Part shown: in pieces, positions 29,845 through 39,034 of the stretch
How the letters are laid out: each line of letters begins with the position of its first letter
How positions within the stretch are numbered: position 1 is the stretch's first letter
DNA from: Streptomyces sp. NBC_00569
Lineage (GTDB): Bacteria > Actinomycetota > Actinomycetes > Streptomycetales > Streptomycetaceae
NCBI RefSeq assembly: GCF_036345255.1
Contig: NZ_CP107783.1
Location: forward strand, 5,195,501 to 5,259,500
Direction of reading: 5' to 3'
DNA length: 64,000 nucleotides
The notes under the pieces: model-generated
Databases searched by the model: none
Told to the model about the DNA's origin: nothing
What the model saw: only the letters and a program-made list of their open reading frames with translations
Translations under genes and position numbers: made by a program

Positions 29845-31101
29845 TTACTGGGTGTCGAATCGGGTCATAGCCCCAGCAATTGCCGCGTAGATCAGGGCCA
29901 CGGTGACCACCAGCGGGACCGACTGTCCGTCAGGAGGCAGCATCAGCGCGGCCACTGCGGCCGCGCCGACGAACGCGACGTTGAACAGCACGTCGTAAAC
30001 GGAGAAGATCCGGCCACGGAAGCCGTCGTTCACCGAGGACTGCACGATCGTGTCGGTGGCGATCTTCGCGCCCTGCGTCGTCAGGCCCAGGACGAAGGCG
30101 GCGGCCATCATGGGGGCGGGTGCGAACGGAAGACCGAGGGCGGGTTCGAGGACGGCTGCCGCCCCCGCGCAGACGGCGATCCACCCGGCGGGTGCCAGCC
30201 GCCCCGCGGCCCAGGGCGTGACGACGGCGGCGGCGAAGAACCCGGCCCCCGAGAGCGCCACGGCGAGGCCCAGCAAGGCAAGTCCGTCGGACTCCTCGGA
30301 CGACCAGGAGTAGCGGCAGAGCATGAGGACCATGACGGTCAGAGCTCCGTAGCAGAACCGCATCAGCGTCATGGCGGCCAGGGCGCGGGCGGCCGCGGGG
30401 CGCGCGGCCAGATGGCGTACGCCCGAGGCGAGCCCCTGTGCCGTGCCGGTGAGCGCCGTCCGCAGGCCCGGACGCACCAACTCCGCGTCCGGACCGAGCA
30501 GTTCCGCGGACAGGGGCAGGGACGCGAGCGCGGCGCACAGGTAGAGGGCTGCCCCGACGAGCACGACGAGGGCGTCGGAGTCCGAGATGAGCAGTCGCAC
30601 GGCGAACGCGAGTCCGCCGCCCAGCGTGGCGGCGAGGGTGCCCGCGGTCGGCGAGACGGAGTTCGCCATCACCAGGCGCTCGGCATCGACCAGGCGCGGC
30701 ATGGCGGCGGAGAGCCCGGCGAGGATGAAGCGGTTGACGGCGGTGACGCACAGGGCGGAGGCGTAGAAGAGCCAGTCCGGCGCACCGCTGAGTATCAGGA
30801 CGGCCGTCAGGGATGCCAGGACGGTCCGCAGGAGGTTGCCGTAGAGGAAGACCTGGCGGCGGCGCCAGCGGTCGAGGAGGACGCCCGCGAACGGGCCGAC
30901 GACCGAGTACGGGAGAAGGAGTACGGCCATGGCCGAGGCGATGGCGCCGGCCGAAGCCTGTTTCTCCGGTGAGAACACCACGTAGGTGGCCAGCGCGACC
31001 TGGTAGACGCCGTCCGCGCCCTGGGAGAGCAGCCGCAGTGCCAACAGGCGCCGGAAGTCCCTCAAGCGCAGGAGTACGCGCAGGTCCCGGACGACAGCCA
31101 T
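29845..31101 (-). CDS. MFS transporter
   Basis: A 418-aa major facilitator with about 12 hydrophobic segments. It begins MAVVRDLRVLLRLRDFRRL. The motif A-like loop is GVLLDRWRRRQVF (about 67-79), and a second GRIFSVYDVLFNVAF lies near the end. The substrate is unknown. I prefer ATG 31101. The frame continues to ATG 31152 (17 more residues), which also has GAGG upstream. A similar gene stands next to the inositol phosphate synthase gene in S. coelicolor. Confidence 0.8.
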   Translation of the reverse strand: MAVVRDLRVLLRLRDFRRLLALRLLSQGADGVYQVALATYVVFSPEKQASAGAIASAMAVLLLPYSVVGPFAGVLLDRWRRRQVFLYGNLLRTVLASLTAVLILSGAPDWLFYASALCVTAVNRFILAGLSAAMPRLVDAERLVMANSVSPTAGTLAATLGGGLAFAVRLLISDSDALVVLVGAALYLCAALASLPLSAELLGPDAELVRPGLRTALTGTAQGLASGVRHLAARPAAARALAAMTLMRFCYGALTVMVLMLCRYSWSSEESDGLALLGLAVALSGAGFFAAAVVTPWAAGRLAPAGWIAVCAGAAAVLEPALGLPFAPAPMMAAAFVLGLTTQGAKIATDTIVQSSVNDGFRGRIFSVYDVLFNVAFVGAAAVAALMLPPDGQSVPLVVTVALIYAAIAGAMTRFDTQ

Positions 31102-31180
31102 GGGGCCCAGCCTCACATACGGGAAAGGTCCCCGGGCGCACGCCATGTGCATCCGGGGACCTCAACAGCCCACAAGGAGA

Positions 31181-31204
31181 GGCGCGTTACTGCTGATACG
31201 CGCC
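31181..31204 (-). terminator. Possible terminator after ino1
   Basis: A 7-bp stem (31181-31187 with 31198-31204) and 10-nt loop, 14 nt beyond the ino1 stop. Confidence 0.4.
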
Positions 31205-31217
31205 GCACTGTGTGTGG

Positions 31218-32300
31218 TTAGCGCTCGACCTCGCCCTTGATGAACTTCTCGACGTTCGCGTAGGCCTCGTCGTCGAAGTACTGAACCGGCGGGGACTTCA
31301 TGAAGTACGAGGACGCGGAGAGGATCGGGCCGCCGATGCCGCGGTCCTTGGCGATCTTCGCGGCGCGCAGGGCGTCGATGATGACACCCGCGGAGTTCGG
31401 GGAGTCCCAGACCTCGAGCTTGTACTCCAGGTTCAGCGGAACGTCACCGAAGGCGCGGCCCTCGAGGCGGACGTAGGCCCACTTGCGGTCGTCGAGCCAC
31501 TGGACGTAGTCCGACGGGCCGATGTGGACGTTCTTCTCGCCCAGCTCGCGGTCGGGGATCTGCGAGGTGACGGCCTGCGTCTTCGAGATCTTCTTGGACT
31601 CCAGGCGCTCGCGCTCGAGCATGTTCTTGAAGTCCATGTTGCCGCCGACGTTCAGCTGCATGGTGCGCTCGAGACGGACACCACGGTCCTCGAACAGCTT
31701 CGCCATGACGCGGTGCGTGATGGTGGCGCCGACCTGGGACTTGATGTCGTCACCGACGATCGGCACGCCCGCCTCGGTGAACTTGTCCGCCCACTCCTTG
31801 GTGCCGGCGATGAAGACCGGAAGGGCGTTGACGAACGCGACCTTGGCGTCGATGGCGCACTGCGCGTAGAACTTCGCGGCGTCCTCGGAACCGACGGGCA
31901 GGTAGCAGATCAGAACGTCGACCTGCTTGTCCTTCAGGACCTGGACGACGTCGACCGGGGCCTCGGAGGACTCCTCGATGGTCTGGCGGTAGTACTTGCC
32001 CAGGCCGTCGTGGGTGTGGCCGCGCTGGACGGTCACGCCCGTGTTGGGCACGTCGCAGATCTTGATGGTGTTGTTCTCGCTGGCACCGATGGCGTCGGAG
32101 AGGTCGAGGCCGACCTTCTTCGCGTCGACGTCGAAGGCGGCGACGAACTCGACGTCACCGACGTGGTACTCGCCGAACTGGACGTGCATCAGGCCCGGGA
32201 CCTTGGCGTCCGGGTCGGCGTCCTTGTAGTACTCGACGCCCTGGACCAGCGAGGCGGCGCAGTTGCCCACGCCGACGATGGCTACGCGAACCGAACCCAT
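31218..32300 (-). CDS. ino1: myo-Inositol-1-phosphate synthase
   Basis: A 360-aa NAD-dependent enzyme that converts glucose-6-phosphate to inositol-1-phosphate, the first step toward mycothiol and phosphatidylinositol in actinomycetes. It opens [18 protein letters not shown] (Rossmann loop), has the substrate region [15 protein letters not shown] and [15 protein letters not shown], and the catalytic lysine region [11 protein letters not shown]. The length is normal for the short actinobacterial form. It lies 43 nt downstream of the PadR gene on the same strand, so they may be co-transcribed. Confidence 0.94.
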   Translation of the reverse strand: MGSVRVAIVGVGNCAASLVQGVEYYKDADPDAKVPGLMHVQFGEYHVGDVEFVAAFDVDAKKVGLDLSDAIGASENNTIKICDVPNTGVTVQRGHTHDGLGKYYRQTIEESSEAPVDVVQVLKDKQVDVLICYLPVGSEDAAKFYAQCAIDAKVAFVNALPVFIAGTKEWADKFTEAGVPIVGDDIKSQVGATITHRVMAKLFEDRGVRLERTMQLNVGGNMDFKNMLERERLESKKISKTQAVTSQIPDRELGEKNVHIGPSDYVQWLDDRKWAYVRLEGRAFGDVPLNLEYKLEVWDSPNSAGVIIDALRAAKIAKDRGIGGPILSASSYFMKSPPVQYFDDEAYANVEKFIKGEVER

Positions 32301-32343
32301 TCCGGTTGCTCCCTGTGTGTATCGGTGAAACCCCGAATGGGCC

Positions 32344-33024
32344 TCACGTGGCGGTGTCGTCGGACGGATCCGGCCGGGTGCTGTCCCGGTGCCGGGGCAG
32401 GCCGCCCGTCTCTCCAGATGTGTCCTGCTGAGCTGCGTCGGAGGGGTCGGATCGCCGCTGATCCCGCCCCGCCCGCTCGCTCTCGATGAGCTCGTTCAGC
32501 CAGCGCACTTCGCGCTCCACGGATTCCATTCCGTGCCGCTGGAGCTCAAGGGTGTAGTCGTCAAGGCGTTCCCGGGTGCGGGCGAAGGAGATGCGCATCT
32601 TTTCGAGGCGCTCCTCGAGCCGGCTGCGACGGCCTTCGAGCACGCGCATACGTACGTCACGCGAGGTCTGCCCGAAGAAGGCGAACCGCGCGGCGAAATG
32701 CTCGTCCTCGTAAGCGTCGGGGCCGGTCTGCGAGAGCAGCTCCTCGAAGTGCTCCTTACCTTCCGCCGTCAACCGGTAGACGATCTTGGCGCGACGCCCT
32801 GCGAGTGGTGCGGCGAGGGCGTCCTCGGGTGTACTCCCCGATTCCTCGATCAACCAGCCGCTTGCGACCAGCGTCTTGAGGCAGGGGTAGAGGGACCCGT
32901 AGCTGAAGGCGCGGAAGACCCCCAGCGATGTATTGAGTCGTTTCCGCAGCTCGTAGCCGTGCATCGGGGACTCGCGGAGCAGCCCGAGGACGGCGAACTC
33001 GAGGATGCCGGAACGTCGGCTCAT
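32344..33024 (-). CDS. PadR family transcriptional regulator
   Basis: A 226-aa regulator. The N-terminal winged helix (residues 1-100: [20 protein letters not shown], then [13 protein letters not shown]) is followed by a C-terminal coiled helical domain ([20 protein letters not shown]) used for dimerisation. ATG 33024 is chosen for the GGAGGAGG 6-9 nt upstream. The tail of 40 residues is polar and disordered. A perfect palindrome (33086-33108) 62 nt upstream is the likely autoregulatory operator. It lies just upstream of ino1, a plausible target. Confidence 0.88.
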   Translation of the reverse strand: MSRRSGILEFAVLGLLRESPMHGYELRKRLNTSLGVFRAFSYGSLYPCLKTLVASGWLIEESGSTPEDALAAPLAGRRAKIVYRLTAEGKEHFEELLSQTGPDAYEDEHFAARFAFFGQTSRDVRMRVLEGRRSRLEERLEKMRISFARTRERLDDYTLELQRHGMESVEREVRWLNELIESERAGRDQRRSDPSDAAQQDTSGETGGLPRHRDSTRPDPSDDTAT

Positions 33025-33085
33025 CGTCGCCTCCTCCTCTGCCGCGGTCGGTGTCACGACCTCTTACGGACTCTTTATGCCGAGC

Positions 33086-33108
33086 TGATGTATCGACTCG
33101 ATACATCA
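33086..33108. promoter_or_regulatory. Probable PadR operator
   Basis: A perfect inverted repeat with 11-nt arms (TGATGTATCGA) around one central C. It contains ATGT...ACAT, the outer words of known PadR operators. It lies in the 385-nt gap between padR and the divergent PBP gene and could control both. Confidence 0.7.
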
Positions 33109-33249
33109 CGACGATAGAACGGCCCCACGGATGGGACAAGAGGGATCACGGTGAACGGCGTCACATCACCGATTCATACCAAGCGAGTTGCCTGATTTGG
33201 GGTGAACTTCACCTCTAGGCGGGTTTTGGCGGTGCGTAGTCTGTCCGCC

Positions 33250-33402
33250 ATGCAGACCGCCGGGAACCAAGTGACGCCTGTGGGCGTCGTTGTCCCCGGT
33301 GCATTGCGGGTGAGTGCCAGAAGGGGCGCATCCGTATTTCGGGGGGACCGGAAACCAGCCGCCGTTTCCAGGCGCGTATGTCAGCGCCTGCCCGAGGAGT
33401 AG
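33250..33402 (+). CDS. Possible upstream ORF of the PBP gene (50 aa)
   Basis: A short frame starting MQTAGNQVTPVGVVVPGALR and ending at the TAG that overlaps the PBP ribosome binding region (GAGGAGTAG), 7 nt before the PBP ATG. It is rich in Arg and Val with no recognised family. No Shine-Dalgarno sequence precedes it. It may be a translated leader or chance. Confidence 0.25.
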   Translation: MQTAGNQVTPVGVVVPGALRVSARRGASVFRGDRKPAAVSRRVCQRLPEE

Positions 33403-33409
33403 TCGTTCG

Positions 33410-36145
33410 ATGAGCGAGCACCGTCGCAAACCGCCGCAGCCACAGGGCGGCGGACGTGCCGCGGCCCGTCGCGGCCCGTCCGGCGCATCGCCGGGCCGTC
33501 GCGCGGCACCGCGTGACGCCACCGGATCGCCTTCCGATGAATACGGAACACCGAGGTCCACAGGATCGTCCGGCTCGGCGGGCGATGACCGCCCGTACGG
33601 CGGCCGGGCGGAAGCGCGCCGAGCCGCGCAGCGCAGCGCCGGAGGGAGCCGCAGGAAGGCTCCCGACGGAGGCGGTGGCCGGCGCGGCGGAGGCGGCCCC
33701 GAGGGAGCGGGCGGGCCCGGGCGCGGCAGGGGCCGCGGACCAGCCCGGCCGCCGCAGAAGAAGAGGTTCATCGACTACCCGCGCTCCGACAAGTACGGGG
33801 TGCGCCGCTGGCTGCCGTCCTGGCGCCTGGTGACGGGTCTGTTCGTCGGACTCTGCGCCAGCCTCATGGCCGCGGCGGGCATCGGGTACGCCATGGTGGA
33901 CGTCCCGAAGACGGCGGACACTGCTAAGGCCCAGAACAACGTCTACTACTGGGCCAACGGCAAGCCGATGGTCGCGACCGGTGGAGAGACGAACCGGCAG
34001 ATCATCAAGTACGAAGAGATCCCCGAGGCCATGCGGTACGCCGTCATGTCCGCTGAGAACAAGACGTTCGAGACGGACAAGGGCGTCGACCCCATGGGCA
34101 TCGCCCGCGCGTTCGTCAACATGGCCAAGGGCGGCCAGACGCAGGGTGGCTCGACGATCACCCAGCAGTACGTGAAGAACGCGATGCTCGACGATCAGTC
34201 ACAGACGATCTCGCGCAAGGTCAAGGAGCTGTTCGTCTCCATAAAGGTGGGCCGTACGGAGCCCAAGGAGAAGGTGATGGCCGGCTACCTGAACACCGCG
34301 TACTACGGACGCGGTGCCTACGGGATTCAGGCGGCCGCCCGGACGTACTTCGACAAGAAGGCGTCGGAGCTCAACGCGAGCCAGTGCGCGTTCCTGGCAG
34401 CTGTGCTCAAGGGTGCCACGTACTACGACCCGGCTGGCGCAGTCGCGATCGATCCGGTCGAGGCGACGCCCACGAAGAACAAGGATCGAGCCGAGAGGCG
34501 GTGGCGCTGGATCCTCAATGAGGAGGTCAAGGACAAGCACCTCGACGCCGCGACCCGGGCGACTTTCAAGGAGTTCCCCAAGCTGCAGAGCCCGCGGTCC
34601 AACGCCCAGCTCGGCGGCCAGGTCGGCTACCTCGTGGACCTCGCCAAGGCCTACGTCATCAACAACAGCGACGGCAAGATCACCGCCCTCGACCTGCAGA
34701 AGGGCGGCTACGAGATCCACACCACCTTCGACAAGAGCAAGGTGAACAAGCTCGAAGCGGCCGTGAAGAAGGTCCGCAAGGAGAACATCAACGAGAAGCT
34801 CCGCCCGAAGACGGACAAGTACGTCCAGTTCGGCGGCGCCTCGGTGAGCCCGACGAGCGGCGCGATCGAGGCCATCTACGGCGGTGTCGACGCGACGAAG
34901 CACTACACGAACAACGCCGACCAGACCGGTGCGCAGGTCGGCTCGACCTTCAAGCCGTTCGTGCTGGCCGCCGCGATGAGGGATGGCGTTCGTGACCCCA
35001 AGGGCGTTGAGAACCAGGGTGAGGGCGAGCGCACTCCGGTTTCCCCGAAGAGCCTCTACAGCGGCAAGAACGAGCTGAAGATCAAGAAGTACGACGGCCA
35101 GGTCTGGACGGACAAGGACGGCAAGGAGTGGCTCCAGAAGAACGACGGCCACCAGTCCTACAACCCGCCGACCTACCAGATCGACCTTCGTGAGGCGATG
35201 CGGGAGTCCGTGAACTCCGCCTATGTCCAGCTGGGCATGGACGTGGGTCTGGACAAGGTGAAGCAGGCCGCCAGCGACGCGGGTATCAAGGACAACAGCT
35301 TCGCCAGCGCCAACTATCCGTCCTTCTCCCTGGGCACCTCCGACCCGAGTGCGATCCGTATGGCCGGCGCCTACGGCACCTTCGCGGCCAGTGGGCAGCG
35401 GAACGATCCGTTCTCGGTGACGTCGGTCGATCACGCAGGCGATACGGTCTACCGGCACGAGAAGGCGCCGGTCAGGGCTTTCCAGCCGGCGGTCGCGGAC
35501 AACGTCACCGATGTCCTGAGGACCGTGGTCGACAAGGGAACGGGTACCAACGCGAAGCTGCCCGACCGCCAGGTCGCGGGCAAGACCGGTACGACCGACG
35601 GCAACAAGTCCGCCTGGTTCGTGGGGTACACCCCGCAACTGTCGACGGCCATCACGATGTACCGGATGGACGACAACGAGGACAGCAAGAAGCGCGAGTT
35701 CTTGGAGATGTACGGCACGGGTAACCAGGAGAAGATCCACGGAGCCTCGTTCCCGTCCGAGATCTGGCACGACTACATGTTGGAGGCCCTCAAGGGGGTG
35801 CCGGCCAAGCCGTTCCCCACTCCCGAGCCCATCGGTGAGATCGTCGGCGCCACTCCGAGCCCGAGCATCACTCCCTCGGCGACTCCTTCTCCCTCGGACT
35901 CGGCAACGGTGGAACCGTCGCCCAGCCAGTCCTCCCCCGGCCCGTCGCCGTCGACTAGCGAGTCCTGCAGCAGCTGGTCGTGGAACTGCAACAACAACGG
36001 CGGAACGTCGAACGGTGGCAACGGTGGGACACCCACGGGCGGCACGGACGGTGGCGTGACCAGCTCGCCGTCGGACCCAGCGGGAGGCAACGGCGGCAGC
36101 AACGGAAATGGCAACGGAGGCATCTTCGGGGGCCCAGCGGGCTAG
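33410..36145 (+). CDS. Class A penicillin-binding protein (glycosyltransferase/transpeptidase)
   Basis: A 911-aa bifunctional peptidoglycan synthase. Residues 1-120 are a cytoplasmic Gly/Arg/Pro-rich tail; a membrane segment lies at about 137-160. The GT51 domain shows AENKTFETDKGVDP, GGSTITQQYVKN and KEKVMAGYLNTAYYGRGAYG. The transpeptidase has the serine motif GSTFKPF, the SxN motif SVN, and KTGTT. The C-terminal 110 residues are a Ser/Thr/Pro then Gly/Asn-rich tail outside the membrane, probably wall-spanning. ATG 33410 has GGAG upstream; the frame extends to 33314 without support. A strong terminator follows. Confidence 0.93.
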   Translation: MSEHRRKPPQPQGGGRAAARRGPSGASPGRRAAPRDATGSPSDEYGTPRSTGSSGSAGDDRPYGGRAEARRAAQRSAGGSRRKAPDGGGGRRGGGGPEGAGGPGRGRGRGPARPPQKKRFIDYPRSDKYGVRRWLPSWRLVTGLFVGLCASLMAAAGIGYAMVDVPKTADTAKAQNNVYYWANGKPMVATGGETNRQIIKYEEIPEAMRYAVMSAENKTFETDKGVDPMGIARAFVNMAKGGQTQGGSTITQQYVKNAMLDDQSQTISRKVKELFVSIKVGRTEPKEKVMAGYLNTAYYGRGAYGIQAAARTYFDKKASELNASQCAFLAAVLKGATYYDPAGAVAIDPVEATPTKNKDRAERRWRWILNEEVKDKHLDAATRATFKEFPKLQSPRSNAQLGGQVGYLVDLAKAYVINNSDGKITALDLQKGGYEIHTTFDKSKVNKLEAAVKKVRKENINEKLRPKTDKYVQFGGASVSPTSGAIEAIYGGVDATKHYTNNADQTGAQVGSTFKPFVLAAAMRDGVRDPKGVENQGEGERTPVSPKSLYSGKNELKIKKYDGQVWTDKDGKEWLQKNDGHQSYNPPTYQIDLREAMRESVNSAYVQLGMDVGLDKVKQAASDAGIKDNSFASANYPSFSLGTSDPSAIRMAGAYGTFAASGQRNDPFSVTSVDHAGDTVYRHEKAPVRAFQPAVADNVTDVLRTVVDKGTGTNAKLPDRQVAGKTGTTDGNKSAWFVGYTPQLSTAITMYRMDDNEDSKKREFLEMYGTGNQEKIHGASFPSEIWHDYMLEALKGVPAKPFPTPEPIGEIVGATPSPSITPSATPSPSDSATVEPSPSQSSPGPSPSTSESCSSWSWNCNNNGGTSNGGNGGTPTGGTDGGVTSSPSDPAGGNGGSNGNGNGGIFGGPAG

Positions 36146-36168
36146 CCGCAGCTGATCTCACACCGCTT

Positions 36169-36182
36169 GCTTCACGTGAAAC
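36169..36182. other. parS: parS site 8 (one mismatch)
   Basis: GCTTCACGTGAAAC; second base differs. It is 21 nt from the next site, two helical turns. Confidence 0.75.
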
Positions 36183-36189
36183 GCTGCGT

Positions 36190-36203
36190 GTTCCACGTGA
36201 AAC
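36190..36203. other. parS: parS site 9 (one mismatch)
   Basis: GTTCCACGTGAAAC; fourth base differs. It is paired with site 8. Confidence 0.75.
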
Positions 36204-36224
36204 AGTGAGTGATCCACGCCAAGT

Positions 36225-36259
36225 GAGGGCCGCCGCACCGACCGGGTGCGGCGGCCCTC
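36225..36259 (+). terminator. PBP gene terminator
   Basis: A perfect 15-bp stem (36225-36239 with 36245-36259) with a 5-nt loop, 80 nt after the PBP stop. Confidence 0.8.
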
Positions 36260-36295
36260 GCCCCGTTCTCAGGCACGTACGGCAGGATGTGCGGC

Positions 36296-37798
36296 ATGCC
36301 CAGTGCAGAGACGACGCGCACGCATGTGCAACAGCCGGACACGGTACGGCCGACCAAGGAGGACGAGGTCGCCGCAGCGGGGAGCGAGCTGATCGGCGGA
36401 CCGATCGGACGATGGGCGCTGCTCGGGAGTTCCTGGTGGACCCCCGTACGCGTCATCGCGCTGGTGATGATCGGCATGTTCGCGCTGGGCATGGTGCAGA
36501 AAGCCCCCTGCTACAACGGCGCGTGGTTCTTCGGCGCTAGTTCGCAGTACACGCACGCCTGCTACTCGGACATTCCGCACCTCTATCAGGGGCGGGGCTT
36601 CGCCGACGGCCTGGTGCCGTACTTCGACAAGCTGCCCGGCGACATGGACTACCTCGAGTACCCGGTGCTGACCGGCGTGTTCATGGAGGTCGCGTCCTGG
36701 CTGACCCTGGGCGGCGGCTCCATCCAGCACCTGGAGAAGGTCTACTGGATGGTCAATGCCGGGATGCTGATGATCTGCGCGGTGGCGATCGCCATCTGCG
36801 TGACCCGCACCCACCGGCGACGGCCCTGGGACGGCCTCCTGGTCGCCCTCGCGCCCGCGTTCGCGCTGACCGCCACCATCAACTGGGATCTGCTCGCCGT
36901 GGCCCTCACGGCGGCCGCGATGCTCATGTGGTCGCGGGGCCGGTCAGTCGCCTTCGGCGTCCTGCTGGGCCTGGCCACGGCCGCGAAGTTCTATCCGTTC
37001 CTGGTGCTCGGCCCGCTGCTGTTGCTCTGCTGGCGCGCCGGACGCTGGCGGGACTTCGGGAAGGCCCTGGCCGGTTCGGTGGGCGCGTGGCTCGTCGTGA
37101 ACCTGCCGGTGATGCTGCTCGCCCCCGAGGGCTGGTCGAAGTTCTACCGCTTCAGTCAGGAGCGCGGCGTCGACTTCGGGTCCGTCTGGCTGATCATCCA
37201 GCAGCGGTGGGACGCGCAGATCAGCCCCGACAACGCCAACACCTACGCGATGGTGCTGATGGTCCTGGCCTGTCTGGGCATCACGGCGCTCGCCCTCACC
37301 GCGCCGCGCCGGCCCCGCCTCGCGCAGCTCGCCTTCCTGGTCATCGCCGCGTTCATCCTCACCAACAAGGTCTATTCGCCGCAGTACGTCCTGTGGCTGA
37401 TCCCCTTCGCGGCCCTCGCCAGGCCGCGCTGGCGGGACTTCCTGATCTGGCAGGCGTGCGAGGTCGCGTACTTCCTCGGGATCTGGATGTATCTCGCGTA
37501 CACCACGAGCGGTGACAAGCACCGGGGGCTGCCCACGGACGGCTACCACTTCGTCATCCTCATCCACCTGCTGGGCACGCTCTATCTGTGCGCGGTGATC
37601 GTCCGCGACATCCTGATGCCGGAACGGGACGTGGTCAGACGCTCCGGGGACGACGATCCGTCGGGCGGTGTCCTGGACGGAGCGCCGGACGTGTTCGTGC
37701 TCGGACACGCCGCCCATCCCCCACGGCACGCGGTACACAACGAGGAGCGAGCTCAGGTGAGTTGGGGCTGGAGCAAGGACGAGGAGCGTTCACTCTGA
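36296..37798 (+). CDS. Glycosyltransferase family 87-like membrane protein
   Basis: A 500-aa polytopic membrane protein with about 10 hydrophobic segments. It carries features of GT-C enzymes of family 87 (DUF2029): an early outer loop with acidic residues (DMDYLEYPVLTGVFMEV), INWDLLAVALTAAAMLMW, and AAKFYPFLVLGPLLLL. GT87 members use polyprenyl-phosphate mannose in actinobacteria, so a role in cell-envelope glycosylation is inferred. I chose ATG 36296 (MPSAETTRTH) with AGGA about 9 nt upstream; ATG 36287 is also possible. It is followed by a 20-bp terminator. Confidence 0.78.
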   Translation: MPSAETTRTHVQQPDTVRPTKEDEVAAAGSELIGGPIGRWALLGSSWWTPVRVIALVMIGMFALGMVQKAPCYNGAWFFGASSQYTHACYSDIPHLYQGRGFADGLVPYFDKLPGDMDYLEYPVLTGVFMEVASWLTLGGGSIQHLEKVYWMVNAGMLMICAVAIAICVTRTHRRRPWDGLLVALAPAFALTATINWDLLAVALTAAAMLMWSRGRSVAFGVLLGLATAAKFYPFLVLGPLLLLCWRAGRWRDFGKALAGSVGAWLVVNLPVMLLAPEGWSKFYRFSQERGVDFGSVWLIIQQRWDAQISPDNANTYAMVLMVLACLGITALALTAPRRPRLAQLAFLVIAAFILTNKVYSPQYVLWLIPFAALARPRWRDFLIWQACEVAYFLGIWMYLAYTTSGDKHRGLPTDGYHFVILIHLLGTLYLCAVIVRDILMPERDVVRRSGDDDPSGGVLDGAPDVFVLGHAAHPPRHAVHNEERAQVSWGWSKDEERSL

Positions 37799-37805
37799 GC
37801 GAACC

Positions 37806-37850
37806 AACGGAAAGGGCCGGACACCGTGATGGTGTCCGGCCCTTTCCGTT
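37806..37850. terminator. Bidirectional 20-bp hairpin terminator
   Basis: A perfect stem (37806-37825 with 37831-37850), loop GTGAT, ending in TTTCCGTTT. It lies between the convergent GT87 and alanine-racemase-like genes. Confidence 0.9.
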
Positions 37851-37883
37851 TGTCCGTATGACTCGAGGCGTACCAAGCCTCGG

Positions 37884-38915
37884 TCAGCGGTCGAGGATCC
37901 GGTCGAACTGCGTGGTGGTGTGCCGCAGATGGGCCACCAGCTCCTCGCCCACTCGGGGCTCGGGCGCGTCGGACGGTACGAAGAGGATCGAGACCTGCAT
38001 GTGCGGGGGCTCCGCGAACCAGCGCTGCTTGCCGCCCCAGACAAACGGCGACAGGTTCCGGTTGACGGTCGCGAGGCCCGCGCGGGCCACGCCCTTGGCG
38101 CGCGGCATGACGCCGTGCAGCGCCTTGGGAGCCTCCAGGCCCACGCCGTGCGACGTACCGCCTGCGACGACCACGAGCCAGCCGTCCGAGGCGACCTTCT
38201 GCTGGCGGTAACCGAAGCGGTCGCCCTTGGCCACGCGGGTGACGTCCAGGATCGCGCCGCGGTACTCGGTCGCCTCGTGGTCGCCCAGCCAGAGCCTCGT
38301 ACCGATGCGCGCCCGGAACCGGGTCTGCGGGAACTGCTGCTGAAGGCGGGCGAGTTCCTGGGCCTTGAGGTGGCTGACGAACATCGTGTGCAGCGGCAGC
38401 CTGGCCGCGCGCAGACGGTCCATCCAGCCGATGACCTCCTCGACGGCGTCGGAGCCGTCGGTGCGGTCCAGGGGCAGGTGGATCGCGAAGCCCTCGAGGC
38501 GGACGTCCTCTATGGCGGAGTGGAGCTGGGGCAATTCCTGCTCGCTCACGCCGTGCCGCTTCATCGAGGACATCACCTCGACGACGACGCGGGCGCCGAC
38601 GAGGCCGTGCACGCCGTCGACGGAGGAGACGGAGCGGATCACACGGTCGGGCAGCGGCACGGGCTCCTCGCCCCGCCGGAACGGGGTCAGGACCAGCAGA
38701 TCACCGCTGAACCAGTCCTTGATCCGGGCGGCTTCGTAGGTCGTGCCGACGGCGAGGACGTCCGAGCCGAAGCGGGTGGCCTCGTCCGCGAGCCGTTCGT
38801 GGCCGAAGCCGTAGCCGTTGCCCTTGCAGACCGGGACGATCCCCGGAAACTGCTCGAGCACGTGCTTGTGGTGTGCCCGCCAGCGCGCGGTGTCGACGTA
38901 GAGCGTGAGCGCCAT
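37884..38915 (-). CDS. Alanine racemase-like PLP protein
   Basis: A 343-aa protein with the fold of PLP-dependent alanine racemases. The lysine motif is VPVCKGNGYGFGHE (about 26-39). VVVEVMSSMKRHGV matches the middle of the barrel (usual VHLKVDTGMxRxG). In the C-terminal domain FGYRQQ may supply one tyrosine, but the usual GYADG segment reads AGGTSHG, so canonical racemase activity is uncertain. It lies downstream of femX on the same strand, in a cell-wall context. It may process an amino acid for the peptidoglycan bridge or have another PLP function; I infer only a wall-related role. Confidence 0.75.
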   Translation of the reverse strand: MALTLYVDTARWRAHHKHVLEQFPGIVPVCKGNGYGFGHERLADEATRFGSDVLAVGTTYEAARIKDWFSGDLLVLTPFRRGEEPVPLPDRVIRSVSSVDGVHGLVGARVVVEVMSSMKRHGVSEQELPQLHSAIEDVRLEGFAIHLPLDRTDGSDAVEEVIGWMDRLRAARLPLHTMFVSHLKAQELARLQQQFPQTRFRARIGTRLWLGDHEATEYRGAILDVTRVAKGDRFGYRQQKVASDGWLVVVAGGTSHGVGLEAPKALHGVMPRAKGVARAGLATVNRNLSPFVWGGKQRWFAEPPHMQVSILFVPSDAPEPRVGEELVAHLRHTTTQFDRILDR

Positions 38916-39034
38916 GGCCGGTCCCGGAACCTTTCTCGTGGCTGCGGTGTATCAGAGGTATGCAGAAGCTTTTGAGCTACGTGAATTGTGCAGGGTCCGC
39001 CCGGGCCGTGTGGACCAGGCGGACGGGGCGGGGC

